Shown: positions 42,536 to 54,502, counted from the first letter of the stretch. The stretch is DNA of 64,000 nt from Fulvia fulva (GCF_020509005.1 NC_063019.1:3100001-3164000), one strand, 5' to 3'. Program-made: numbers and translations. Notes: generated from the letters alone by a model not told the origin.

Positions 42536-44532
42536 TTAGGGTTAGTCGACACGTAAGAACCTGTACGGCAGCGGTAGCACTTACCCTGCTTCTTAAGGTC
42601 TTCGCGCTGCTCACGGTTAAGCGTAGGCAGGTTCTGTAGATGTGTCGGCAGATCCTCCTTCTTCTTAGTACCAGCGTACTGTAGTGGGCGCTATACTAAG
42701 GCACCTGCTACACCGGCAGCGGCACTAGCAACTGCGTTGCCGTTGTTCTGGTTGTTCTAGCCGCCATTGCTATTCGAGTTGCTATTGCCCCGGGGGCGCT
42801 CCTTCTGCGGGTATAGTCGATCTGTCTCGTAGAAACTCTCGTCCAGTGCGGTGCACTCCTCGATAACGTCTTATATGCTGTCTAGGCGGCGGTCGACTTC
42901 GCGGTCGCCGAAGGTCTTGATGAAGTACTTACGGTTCAGTCGGTTACGGAACAGCATAAGCTCGGTCTTATCGGTCCATAACATCTAGGCGCGCAACTTC
43001 GAGTAGCGGGCATAGAAGGCTACAAAGGTTTCGCCTTGTTCTTACTTATAGGTAGCAATGTCAACCATAGCCTTGGTTCCCTCATTGCGTGTACTATATT
43101 GGCGTGTCATCTAGTCTAACAACTCTTCTCTAGTCTTGAACTCGTTAAAGGACTGCTGTCTAGGCATAGGGATCCTCGGCTTGATGCTTCGCTAAGGATC
43201 ACCTTGTGTCCACCTATACACGAAGCGCAGACCATCTGCCTTAGTGCGGAAGGTTGCTACAGTCAGCTTTAGGAGAACACTGCTGTACTAGCTGTCGAAA
43301 TTGGGGTCGTCATCGTTCTTGAAGTGCTTAGGGTCGGGCACACCCTTGCCGATCTCTATGCCGCGAGTAAGGGTGCGGTCAATAGTGAAGAGACGTTCTA
43401 GAAGGTGAACCAGTGGTGTCTAGGTGCGGGTGTTGCGCATTCTCGAGTCACGACTGTTGTTAGGTCCTAGTCGCGGACGGTCGTTGTCACGTCCTCGGCC
43501 ATTGTCGCCACGGTTATCGTCGTCTCCATCGTTATCGTTATCACTACCACCGCCACCGCCCCCTCTACCAGCAGCTTCGCGATACCTACGCAACAGCTGC
43601 TCGAGTGAGGTCTCGCGTAGGCGGGAACGAGAGGGTCGGCGGCCTGAGCGGCCCCTACCTCCGTTCTGTATAGTGTCTCCTGCCTCAAGCCGAGCCTTCA
43701 GGTCATCGACTTCTTGTTGTAGGGCCTAGTTCTTCGCCTCAGCATCTTGTGCCTTCTTCTTCTCCTTCTCGTAGATCTTGCTGAACTGCTTGTATAGGTT
43801 GTTAGCTTCCTTGTATTTCTTCCCTAGCTCTTGTAACTTAGCTAGGTCGCAATCCTTCTTGCTCTTGAGATCTGCTGCCATTTTCTATATAACAAGCTCT
43901 TCACTTCGCAGCATCTTGTAGATACGGTCGTATTCGGTGTATAGCGTAGTGTACTAGGTGTTCTAGAGGTCGTTGGCTCGCTCTATTACATCGAGTTGTC
44001 TGCCCTTAGTAATTGCCGTGTTGACTGCTTGTAGCACGAAGTCGTGGGTGGTCTTCGGGTGTTGGGATGCAAGGGTCGTGAGGTTGTCTAGGGTGACATT
44101 CTGGTATTCGGATACGAGAATGTGTTCTGCCTCGTCGAGTAATAGATACACCTCGTCTAGGTCGCCGCCTAGGTTCTCTTCGAGCTTGAACTCGAACAGT
44201 TCTGTAAAGTCAATCTCACCACCTTCTTCTCGCTCGAAGGCCTTCTAGTAAGCTTTATCAATCTCTTGTTGTAGCGCGACACCGGTGTCTACTGTGACCC
44301 GCCGGTTGTCGTCCTGTGTCTGACTCTAAGGAAAAGAGGAGAGGTCGGGGAAAAGAGATGTACGCTGCTTGCTTTTGCCCTTAGGCTTAGGTGGCGGTGG
44401 CATGCCGCCGTTCGCTGTTTGTGAAGTCATGTTGTCTAGGTTCGGGGGAGGCGTGACGGTGCCTGTATCCTGACTGTCTACGAGCGCGCGACTACCTACT
44501 AATAGTGTCGCCGCGTTACGTTCTCTAGGCAT
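42406..44532 (-). pseudogene. Gag of Gypsy element 2, RIP-broken
   Basis: The start MPRERNAATLLVG and the coiled-coil and zinc-knuckle regions match element 1 Gag in the same order and length. Open pieces are 44,326-44,532 and 43,963-44,151. Several CAG and TGG codons have become TAG. Confidence 0.88.
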
Positions 44533-44615
44533 CTGCGCGCTGTGCGCCTTACCGTGTTCTGTGTTCTGATGCGGCTCTGCGCGTTCTCGAGTTCTGCGGT
44601 TCTGTCTGTTCCTAT

Positions 44616-44852
44616 TGTTACGCGTCCCTTACCTAGATCCGCGATCTGGGTAGTAAGGTAGAACAAACTGTAAGGGCGCGCGTACTATAGGGTCCGAATG
44701 AGATAGTTGTTGTTCTACGAAGCTACGAAAGAGGAGCGCGAGGCGCGGCGAAGTTATAAAGCAAAGCCAAGCCGCGCCAACCCGATACAGAAGGTCCGCG
44801 GTTCAGCCGGGCCGACGTAGCTACAGTGAGGGGTCGCGGGCTGCCCGTGACA
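44616..44852 (-). repeat. 5' LTR of Gypsy element 2
   Basis: 237 bp. It is the reverse complement of 31,780-32,016 apart from RIP-type differences, such as CTATAGTACG for CTATGGTACG. Confidence 0.88.
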
Positions 44853-47446
44853 GTATTAATGACTTAGGTAGGCTCTGTATAGATCCACTGTTATCGGCCT
44901 TCGATAGTATTAAAACCGCCTTAATATTTTCTCCTAGCCTTCGTAACGGTGTCTCTAATAATCCCCTATCGGAAAATTTTGCCCTAAAGGGCTTCCTCCT
45001 AATAGGATTACGCTATAGCGCTCGACTCGGCTAGTTAGTAAAGGTGATACCAAGATCTATATCTCCCCCCTTCTTATTCTTAAACTAGTCGACGTAACTA
45101 TACGCTTTTATAGCTTTTGTATCGGGATCCTAGAACAGCTATTGTTTTGTAGTGTTTTCTAAGTAGCCTATAAATACGGCTTCTTTTCCTCGGTTCATTA
45201 ACTTGTCTCTCCTTAAGCCTTAAGGTTAGGCTCTTAGGTCTATATAGACTATAGCTTTGTATCCCTAGACGCGGAAATAGTCGACTAACGGTACTTAGCT
45301 AGTAAAGGCTTCTTCTAGTAAAAGAGCAATACTATTAATAATCGGACTATTAGGCAGTCTATTTCTAATTATAGTCTATACTTATAAAGCTTCTAGCTAG
45401 AACTTAACTAGTATACTAGAGTCTTTAAGTATAGCCTGGACTATGTTCTTAGAGGCTTGAATTGACCTTTCTATAGGTCTATTTTGAAGGGAGTTATAGG
45501 CATTAGTTATGTCTATCTAAGTACTAAACTCCTTCTCCTACTCTTTTAGTAAGGCGAGAATTTCCTTTATACTATTACTACGGATTGTAGACAGAAAGCA
45601 CCTTGACTACCGTTCTGTCTAGACCTTCTAATCCCGTAGGGCTATAGGAGCGTCGCTCTTAGCCTTTAAAGGGATTACCTACTTCTTCCTAGAGAAGTTA
45701 TCTACAATCTTAAGCTAATATTTATATCCTAGCCTAGAGACTACGCCCTAAAAAGGCCTATAGATATTAATAGAGATAAGGGCTAGCCTCTCCCCTTTCC
45801 TCTCTATAGTAGGTCCTTTGAACTTCCTTATATTTATAAGGGAGCAGACCTTATAGTTCTAGTGTTTAGAAGGAATAGGAATAGGATCTTTCTTATTAGT
45901 GACTCTATATAGGTTTCTTAGCAGTCCCTTACTAAGGTGTACATATCTTCTATCCTATAGCTCCTACTAATCTTCGGACTTAGTATTAGCTATAGCGGTA
46001 CCGTCACGTTCTTAAGAGAGTATACTAGTATACTATAGCTTAAGAATTTCCGAGATCGAGTAGATAAACGGTACTCCTCCTCGAAGTTTGGTCTAGATAA
46101 CGGGTTTACTAGACAAGGATTTTAGGGTAAAACTGGGTAGTTAGATAGTAAACTGTTGGCTAAACTAATTCTACGAAACAAGACTAACTCTAAGGCTAGG
46201 AACAAATAGGACATTTTCTAAGACAATTTGCTTTCTAGAAGGACTACCTATTACTACACTTCCTATATATATAGCTTGTAGATAGCCACCCCTAACCTTG
46301 ATCCACTTCCTCTTTTAAAGAGGCTTTAGTGTCCTAAATAGTGAATCTTAGTCAGTCATATGTAATGATGTATAAGAGTTAGGTAACCACTCGGACGAGG
46401 GGTACTTACCTTTAGCTTCTATAGTAGAATAGGCAACCTCATTAATATCATTATCTTCTAATAGTATCTTAGAGTCTGATACGTCTTCCTAAGTCATATA
46501 GGCCCTTATAGGCTTCTTACTAGAGGAGGCCTTTAGCTTACGGCTCTTCTTTATCTACTTTATAAGGTCCGTTATCACCTTAAGGACATTACGAAGGTTT
46601 AGTAATAATAACCTCCTACGAGGTAGTAACGGTTATCTCTTAGTAGGGTAGGTAACCCTAGCTAGTTTGTCCTTGTTCCTAATAGCCTACTAAGCTATAG
46701 AAAGGTGTAGGCACTTGCTTATAAAATAGTCACTATTATAGAGATAGTACGTAAGCTTGCTCTAGAAACCCTTCTTAGCGAATATAGCTATCCCTTAATA
46801 AATTATTGATTCTTGCTTCTCCCTAAGGATTATAAGAATGTCTTATAGTAAGAGATTCACCTAGGCATCAATTGTATCGCGAATTGAGCTAAATAAGTCT
46901 AGTAGAGCTACTAAAAGTTACTAGATCTTTCTGTCCTTAATCTTGATGTCTTAGAACTAAGGCGAGATTAAAACAGCCCTCCTTATAATTGAGCTAAGCT
47001 CCTACTAGGCGTTATCTATTGACTAGTCCTCTATTATTACGAAATTAGTATATTACTAAAGCAAACTTCTTCTAGTAGCGAGAAGTCTTCTCTTGTATTT
47101 AGCTTTAGCCTATTCCTACAACTCCTTCGTATACTAGATCTCGTATATTATCTCTTAATCATCTGTCGACAGACAGATATACATCTTATATAGGGCCGTT
47201 ACATTGTACCGTCTATACGATACCTTCCTTATTGCTTGATCTAAAGGAAGGGATGACTCCGATAATATAGAGTGTGTCGCTATAGATAGGATTATAGCGG
47301 GAATGTCCGTAATAATGTCTTTGAGGACCTAGTTAATCTACTTTAATACTAGGTATATTCTTATTAGCTTGAACTATGTTTCGTAGTTCTCTCTTATTAG
47401 AACAGGTACTACTCTCTTTCTTATAAACCTAGTCTCGTTCTCCATT
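44853..47446 (-). pseudogene. copia2 gag, protease and integrase region, RIP-broken
   Basis: Text on the minus strand parallels copia1: the start ATGGAGAACGAGAC lies near 47,443, and the integrase end near 45,430-45,500 (TTGACC..TCTAT.GGTCTATTTTG.AGGGAGTTATA) matches copia1 at about 51,750-51,800. It also shares GAGACAAGTTAATG / CCTTAAGG-like text near 45,200-45,230. It stops at 44,853 against the Gypsy LTR, before the RT. Confidence 0.7.
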
Positions 47447-47961
47447 TTTGTAAGTTAAGGGACAGGTTAGCTACCCTTAGGTAAAAGGATGTATTCGGTC
47501 GTACGCGATCGGATCGAAATAGGATAAACCGAACCGAACGCGAGGTTGATAGCGGAGAGGATAGCTATCCGCCGGGAAGAGGAGGAAAGTCGGTCGGTAA
47601 GGATTGTGTTAGTACTAAGACACTATAGCGTAACTCTCTTAGTAGAGGGGGTTTCTAAGACACTACGGCTCTCTTAGAATGAATAGTTAGTCGATACGAA
47701 CGAACGCGATGTCCGGAGAGCGACTCTTCTTAGTAAGCTCGCCTATTTATCTAAGGTATTAGTATAGGCTCCCTAACTCGGAGTCTAATAGTGCCTTACT
47801 AGGCTCTTTTACGTCTTATATACACCTATAGCACGGCTATAGCTTCCTATATAAGGCGGGTACGGCCTCTAGTCTGCCTTCCTTTTGTTCTAAAGAGGAA
47901 TAACTCTAATACGACTTTGTCGAGGGTAAAAACACCGAGTTACTAACCCGGGCTTATAACC
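47447..47961 (-). other. copia2 untranslated leader with primer-binding site
   Basis: About 515 bp lie between the 5' LTR and the gag start. The bases next to the LTR (47,946-47,961) read CCCGGGCTTATAACCT on the + strand. This matches the anticodon arm of initiator tRNA-Met with one RIP change (CTCAT to CTTAT). No coding sequence is seen. Confidence 0.55.
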
Positions 47962-48195
47962 TATTAAATAGGTACGAGTTACGTAGTAGTAGAAGACGGC
48001 GAATTATACGAAAGACGAAGAAGGACCTAATAGGATAGCGTGTATCTATATATAGTATCGCTAGTATTAGTATAGGTAGATACTAGGTGTCCGGATATTT
48101 ACTAGCCTATAGGCTAGTAAACCCTAGTTACGTAATCTAGTTATATAACACACCTACACCTATATACTTGTCCTACGGCCTATATATTCTCAACA
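47962..48195 (-). repeat. 5' LTR of copia2
   Basis: 234 bp, TATTAAATAGG...TTCTCAACA, followed by TATAT. Confidence 0.8.
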
Positions 48196-48875
48196 TATAT
48201 TACGCTCACGGGCTCCTATATTAGCTTACGATATCCTTACTATCTTACTAGTATAGTAATATCTCTACCCTTAGGCTTTAAATCTAGAATTCCCTCTACT
48301 ATCTAGGCCTAGAAAGTATTTCTAGTATTAGAGCGATCGGAAAAAATAGCGACGACGACGGTAGTAGACGACCGAGAGTAAGGGGGAGACGAGTAGAGGA
48401 CGCTCTATAAGAAGGCGGAAGAGATAGTAGCGGTAGAAGAAGAGAGATTTCCGGAGAGAGCACTAAAAGGAGTAATAAGCGAACTACTCGGGGGACTAAA
48501 GGCGCTTAAACGACAAATAAGCACTACGATCAATATAGCAATCGAGGTAGTAATACGAAACGTAAGAAATAACCCTTAAAGAGACCCGAGACAGACCTAG
48601 GGCCTAACAACCTAGGCAATAATTGCAAGCCAACCTACCCCCCCCCTAGAGTATAGTACTACGAGTCTATATTACGGACTAGAAAGAGAAGGAAGAGATA
48701 GGAAAGATGACCGGGAGGGAGATAGTCGAGAAGATCGGAGTAAAGGGAATAGTAGGGATAAGGGTAGACAATAAAGGGGTCAAGCTATTTATAGTATATA
48801 TATAGGATAAGAAGGCCCTCGAAATAAATAAGGAGTAGACATTAAAGATCGGGAGTATAGCGAAAGTCTCCTATC
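48196..48875 (+). mobile_element. LINE D, 5' part, before the copia1 insertion
   Basis: RIP-degraded, purine-rich ORF1-like sequence. It joins directly to 54,503 once copia1 and one copy of CTATC are removed. The true left edge of LINE D is unclear; the first part may still belong to the host of copia2. Confidence 0.5.
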
Positions 48876-49110
48876 TGTTAAACAGGTACGGGTAGATGGT
48901 AGCGGAGTAGAGTAAGAGATTAATCTTCAACTGACTAATAGCACGAGCATGCAGCAATATATCAGGAACCAATATGTTGATTGTGTTGGATGTCTATCTA
49001 AGCTAAAGGGGAGAGAAGGTATTTCCCTACAAGCTGAGTCATCGTGGATGCCTCAGGCTGCCAGATCACTTCCTGATTGTTGACTCCCTTTGAGATGCTA
49101 CATCTTAACA
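48876..49110 (-). repeat. 3' LTR of copia1
   Basis: 235 bp. It differs from 54,263-54,497 at few positions, mostly A/G or C/T. Confidence 0.93.
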
Positions 49111-49205
49111 CTCCCACTCATCTCGTATGGGAGGTTACAGTCTGCTCACTTCCTGTCAATAGTACTTGGACCTTTTCATGACAGGTTCAGCTGGCTTACA
49201 AACCT

Positions 49206-52200
49206 CTAGAAGTGTGGACCAGTCTTTGGTTTTGTAAACCCGTCTGCAACTATCTCAGAGGTTGGGGTGTACTCAACAGCAATAAGCCTCCTCCACCAAA
49301 GTTTCCTAACAGCGTTATAGGCAATGTCAATGTGCTTCGACTTGTCATGAATATGTGCATCTTTCACCAGGGTGAGGGCAGCTTGATTGTCACCTCTTAA
49401 TTGGACTGGTCTCAAATTTGATACAGTCTCCTGGTTTCCAGTGATTCTTGGTTAATGGGAACAGTCTCCTACTAACTCTGGATAATCCATTTCTCTTAGC
49501 AGTGAAGCTAGGAATTGGGACTGCTTCGCACATGCATTCATGGCCATGTATTCAGCCTCTATTGTGGATGTTGCTACAGACTTTTGCTTCTTGCTTATCC
49601 AAGAAACTGGTGCCCCACAGAGGAAGAAGACATACCCAAGGATTGAGACTCTGTCTGCTTTGTCCATTGCATAATCAGAATCACAGTATCCAATAAGGTG
49701 TCCTTTTCCAGACTTTAAGAACTGAAGTCCTAGATCAGGGTATGATCTTAGGTACCTAGTGATCTTCTTCAAAGCCTTCATGTGGTAGGTGGATGGGTCA
49801 CTCACAAATGAGCTCATCCTTCCTAGGGCAAAAGCAATGTCTGGCCTTGTGATTGTTGCTGGCCACATCCAAGTACCATTGATACTCTGGTACTCTGCCT
49901 TGTTACACCTCTCATCCATGTGGCTTGAAGGTTTGAGGGCCTCATAGCTGTCTATAGGTGAGTGTGTAGGTGCTGCCTTCTCATAGTTCATTCCCATCTT
50001 GGCTAGGCTGTCCCTAACAAAGTGTCCTTGGTCAAGTTTTAGGATTCCTCTCTTCCTGTCCCTTGTGACTCTCATGCTAAGGATCTTTTCAGGTTCACCT
50101 AGATCTTTGATCTTGAAGATCTTGCTAAGTTCTCTTTTGAACCAGAGAACATCTGTCAACTTTAGTGCAGCAATTGGAATGTCATCCACATGTATAAGGA
50201 TTATGATCTCCCTCTTCTTATAGATAAGTAGGCATGGATCCACTTCTGACTGTGTGAATCCAATCTCTCTAAGCTTTGACACACAGAGTTGATTCCAATC
50301 TCTAGCTGCTTGCTTAAGTCCATACAAGCTTTTGAGGATTTTGAACACCATGTTTGGTGGAAGCTCAACTCCTGGTGGTGGTAACATGAAGATGTCTTCA
50401 TGGAGGGTGCTTTCTGTGAATGCATTGTTCACATCCACTTGGTGAAGATGAAGATCCTTCTTACACACAATAGCCATAAACACCCTAAGGGTGTCCTGTC
50501 TTACTGTAGGTGCAAATGTCTCCATAAAGTCAACACCAAACTTCTGTGAGAAGCCCCTTGCAACTAGTCTAGCCTTGAACTTTTCAATAGCTCCACTAAT
50601 GCTTCTCTTAATATCAAAGACCCATCTTGATGTAACCAGATTTGCTCCTTTTGGTGGAACAGAATTTTCCCAGGTGTTGTTACTCTGTAGAGCATCTAGT
50701 TCCTTTTGGATTGCTTCCTTCCAAAGATGTCCCCATTTCTTGTCATTCACAGCATCCTTGTAGGATTTTGGAATTAGGACCTCTTGCTTGTATGCAATAG
50801 CTTCTACAGTTGCTGCAAAGGCCATTTCCTCAACTTCTTCCAGGAATTCGCTATCCCATGGTATTGAACTGTCCACTAATTGCATGGCTGCAAAGAAAGC
50901 TTGGTGAAAAGCAGCAAGGTTCTCTGAGAGGTCTATTGCTTCTCCCACTTCAGTGGTTAGTTCGGGCTTAGGGACTATGGATTTTGGGGCTTTCTATTTC
51001 ATGTCATAGCCCTCAACATCATAGTCAGCCTTTCTCTTTCCAAGGGATGATTTAGGGACCGTCACTTGTGACCTAGTAACGTCTATTTCCTGGGGATCTA
51101 GGGAGCTTCTCTCAATTGGCTGATCGATTTTCTGAAATTCCCCTACGTTCTCCGGAGGTTGGGGAAGTTGCACAAACAGCTTTCTCGGCTAAGCGACTTT
51201 AGGGCTCTCAATTGGCTGATCTATTTCGGGGGTGCTCTGATGGACGCCTGAATGGTAGGTAGATTGTCCTAAGGATACGTTCTTCCTCGGCCTTCCTAAG
51301 GGCTTCCTAGCTAGTGCACTGCTTGGTAGATTCAATGTTGGAACATTGAGACCTATATCACCTCTAGGCTGGTCCTCAAAGAAGTCTGCATGTGTGTGTT
51401 GTTTAACAGCTCTCATGTCTGGTTCCCAAAAGAGCCAGGCTTTAGCTGTGTTTTCAACATACCTAATAAACACTGCTTCTTTACCCCTATCCATTAGCTT
51501 GTCACTTCTTGCCCATTAAGGTTGGGATCTTGTGTCCATATAGACAACAGCTTTGCATCCCCAAACTTTCAAATGGTTGATGGTCGGTTTGATACCATCA
51601 AAAGCCTCATCTAGTGAAACCTTGAACCTATCGTAATCTAGGCCATTTGGCAGTTTGTTCCTTATATAAAGTTTGGGCCTCTAGTGCTACAGGCCAAAAT
51701 TCAACCGGCATTTTAGCCTCTTCAAGCATTGCCCTTATAGAGTCCTCTGAGGTTTGTATTGACCTCTCAACTGGTCCATTCTGTAGAGAGTTGTATGCCT
51801 TAGTCGGCTCGAGCCCAATCCCCAAATCCTTCTCCCACTGCTTCACTAATGCAATAAGTTCTTTTGCATTGTCAAGTCTTACTGCTTTCAGCTGCGCTGA
51901 TGATTTCCTCTCTGCTTTGATCTTCCAGTTCTGGAGAGCAACTGGAGTATCTTCTCTTTTCCTAAGAGGAAAGGTCCACTTCTTCCTAGAGAAGTTGTCA
52001 ACAATCTCAAGCCAGTATTTGAATCCTAGTCTTGAGATTGGTAGTGGGCCACATATGTCAATAGATACAAGGGCAAGTCTTTCAGGTCTTCTCTCTGTAA
52101 CTTTGCCTTTGTACTTCTTCATCTTTGCTATTGAACATACTCTGCACTGGTGAAAGCCATCCTTAGGGATAGGAATGGGTTCTTTTAAGTCTGTTACCTT

Positions 52201-53838
52201 GTGAAGATTCTGGAGCAAATTCTTCCCAAGGTGTGCAAATCTTCTATGCCAAAGCTCCCACTGCTTCAGGTCGGTCTCTGATTGAGCAGTCACAAAGGCA
52301 TTCTCTATTAGTGGTGCACATGATAAGTAATGTGCCCGTTCTTGTAGGAGAGGAGAAATCTCATCAATGAATGGAACCCCCCCAAGGAGCTTTGTCTGGA
52401 CAACAGTCTCACCAGAGGGGGAAACAAGAGAAAATGATGGAGGTTGCACACCAAACTGCTTGCTAAACTGGTTCCATGAAACCAGGTTCACTCCTAGCTT
52501 GGGTACAAGCAGGACATCTTCCAAAACAACTTTTCTGCCAGCTCTTCCACTCATCTCTGCATTCCCAATATGAGTGGCCAATAAAAACCCACCTCCCACT
52601 TTGATCCATTTCTTCCTTATTAAGGGAGTCATAGATCTAAAGAGGCAGCTTTGGTCAGTCATATAGGATGAAGCACAGGAGTCAAGTAACCACTCTGACG
52701 AGGGGAACTTGCCTTGGACTTCTACAGTTGAGTGAGCCACTTTATCATACTCATCATCATCAGACATTGTCTCTGGGGATGAGCTGCATGAGTCACGTGA
52801 CTCTTGGGCGGAGAAACCTTTTCTAGTCTTCTTTGCTTTAGAGGTATAAGACTGGGCCTGGTTCTTCTAGAGTGACAGCATGTCAGAGCTGAGTTTCTTC
52901 ACCATTTTCTTAAGTTCTTCTATAGAGGACTTCTCTCTTGGTGTCCTCCTTAAAGTGGGTGGTGGAGATCTCTTCTTCTTGACATGTGTTGTATTCTGGG
53001 AAGATGGTGGTTGGGAATGAGATCTAAGGACCTTTCTTGCCTCAGGCAGACTAGGGCAGTCCTTAATCAGATGATCCTTCTCACAGAGAAGGCAGGAGAG
53101 TGGTCTTGCTAGACCTGAGGGCTTGACCCAGGTGGCTGCCATGCCATACTCAGCCTTAGAGGGATCCAACCTGGCTTCTTGAGCTTCAAGGATCTTTAAG
53201 GTCCTTTTATGATCCATCTTTGGCTGAGCCATGATAGTATCCCTGGCTACATGGTAGTCAGGTAGCAGTGAGCTTAAGAGCTGGGTCATCCTCACATCAG
53301 CTTTCCTGTAATGCTGACCCTCTAGGTCAACATCAGCAATCCTTTTTCCAAGAGAAACCAGGTGTGTCCATGCAGATCTGATGGTGAACTCTTCACTCAT
53401 CTCAAAGGTCACAAATTGCTTTGTGAGCTCATGTGCATGGGTTGGTAGCACCTGGCTATACTTGTTCCAGAGATACACCCACTTCTTAGCAGCTCTTCCA
53501 GATTCACATGAGCCCTCAAGCTCAAATTCATCTTCTTCTGTGATCCTACTAAGGATACTGAAGTTGCACACTGCATTGTGTCTTGTCTATGTTGGCGTAT
53601 TAAGGATCTCTTTAGTTGTAGCCTCTTCTTGGAGTTTTAGAGTCTTGCCCTTGATCTTGTTAAAAGACACTTCCATTAGGTCATCAATTGCAAAGAATGC
53701 TAATTGGCTCTCCATCTTGTATCTCTGAAGGTTGAACCATCTCTTCCAATTGTCCCTCCCAAGAATTGGGATTTTGCCTCCCTTCTCCTCTGTCTTCTCT
53801 TGGTATGAATCCATAATAAGTTGGATGTAATGAAACAA
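49206..53838 (-). pseudogene. Gag-Pol polyprotein of copia1, few disabling changes
   Basis: One long reading frame in the order Gag, protease, integrase, RT, RNase H. Gag starts MDSYQEKTEEKGGK (53,811) or one Met upstream, and has the knuckle CLLCEKDHLIKDC. The protease site is WLLDSCASSYMT. Integrase has HRRFAHLGKNLL, CRVCSIAKMKK, VSIDICGPLP, VRLDNAKEL and GPVERSIQT. RT has SRWVFDIK, KARLVARGFSQ, YGLKQAARDW and ILIHVDDI. RNase H has CDSDYAMDKADR and ends VADGFTKPKTGPHF. Stops at 53,587, 52,867, 51,189 and 49,452 are CAG or CAA changed to TAG or TAA. One extra T in an A/T run near 51,668 shifts the frame between integrase and RT. Confidence 0.9.
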
Positions 53839-54240
53839 GGTGTGTATGTTCCAAGGTGGTGGCTTAGATCCTGCTAAGGCTTCTGGTGTAGAATAGGAAA
53901 GTTCGTAGGTGTGGATACCAAGGCCTGCTTAGTAAAGTAAAGAAGGAGCGGTGTGAGGTCTCGGGGCTAGGACACAGGTCTGTCTCTCCTAGCAGAGCTT
54001 CAAATGACTTACTTGAAGTCCTTCTTGATAGTATCTCGATGCAGTTCTGCCTACAGAGTATCTTTAAGGTATTGGCTTTGAGTAAGCCGCACAGAGTCCT
54101 TGTCTAGGTTACCTATCACTTAGTATCGAACTAAGCTCCTTAACAGGATAGACGGGGTAGACTTCTGATTCCCAGATGTTTTCTGCTACGATAGCAAGGG
54201 ATACAAGTAACCTGTACTGATATAGGTTGCTCTTATTCCT

Positions 54241-54262
54241 GCACAAACCCGGGCTCATAATC
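54241..54262 (-). promoter_or_regulatory. Primer-binding site of copia1, half-tRNA type
   Basis: The + strand reads CCCGGGCTCATAATC up to the LTR edge. GGGCTCATAA is the anticodon arm of initiator tRNA-Met (anticodon CAU). This fits copia-style priming by a cleaved tRNA half, not by the 3' CCA end. Confidence 0.65.
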
Positions 54263-54497
54263 TGTTGAACAGGTACGGGTGGATAGCAGCGGAGTGGAGT
54301 AAGAGATCAATCTTCAACTGACTAATAGCACGAGCATACAGCAATATATCAGGAACCAATATGTTGATTGTGTTGGATGTCTATCTAAGCTAAAGGGGAG
54401 AGAAGGTATTTCCCTACAAGCTGAGTCATCGTGGATGCCTCAGGCTGCCAGATCACTTCCTGATTGTTGACTCCCTTTAAGATGCTACATCTTAACA
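54263..54497 (-). repeat. 5' LTR of copia1
   Basis: 235 bp, TGTTGAACAGG...CATCTTAACA on the + strand, then the TSD CTATC. Confidence 0.93.
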
Positions 54498-54502
54498 CTA
54501 TC

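Larger units (their letters stand above)
37645..44852 (-). mobile_element. Gypsy chromovirus-type element 2, full gag-pol, RIP-mutated, inverted to element 1
   Basis: Reading leftward: 5' LTR (44,852-44,616), gag remnant, pol remnant, chromodomain, purine tract, and a 3' LTR cut to 170 of 237 bp. For the shared part, each coordinate plus its element 1 counterpart equals 76,632 (for example gag start 44,532 with 32,100). Mutations are moderate and of the CA/TG to TA type. The right flank is GTATT and the left flank of element 1 is CATAT, so no matching target duplication is visible. Confidence 0.9.
24169..48195 (-). mobile_element. Copia-type element 'copia2' split over 24 kb by nested insertions
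   Basis: Its two LTRs are at 24,169-24,402 and 47,962-48,195, both 234 bp and closely similar. Each is next to TATAT (24,164-24,168 and 48,196-48,200), a fitting 5-bp target duplication although it is a common word in AT-rich DNA. Copia parts remain at 24,403-24,585, 26,852 to about 26,967, and 44,853-47,446. LINE C, LINE B and the Gypsy pair fill the rest. The RT-coding part (roughly 1.5-2 kb compared with copia1) is not present and was lost. All copia2 parts are RIP-mutated. Confidence 0.7.
48876..54497 (-). mobile_element. Complete Copia element 'copia1', lightly RIP-mutated
   Basis: The two 235-bp LTRs (48,876-49,110 and 54,263-54,497) are nearly identical. The target duplication CTATC is at 48,871-48,875 and 54,498-54,502. 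In element sense the LTR is TGTTAAGATG...GTTCAACA. A purine tract GATGAGTGGGAG precedes the 3' LTR at 49,111-49,122, and a half-tRNA primer site follows the 5' LTR at 54,262-54,241. It is inserted in LINE D. Confidence 0.95.

Noticed and set aside
43424..44248. Plus-strand frames across Gypsy element 2
   Set aside because: They are antisense of the degraded gag and match the antisense frames of element 1.
31780..44852. Autointegration product as the origin of the Gypsy inverted repeat
   Set aside because: Autointegration joins an intact LTR end to an internal site; here the LTR at the junction lacks 67 bp.
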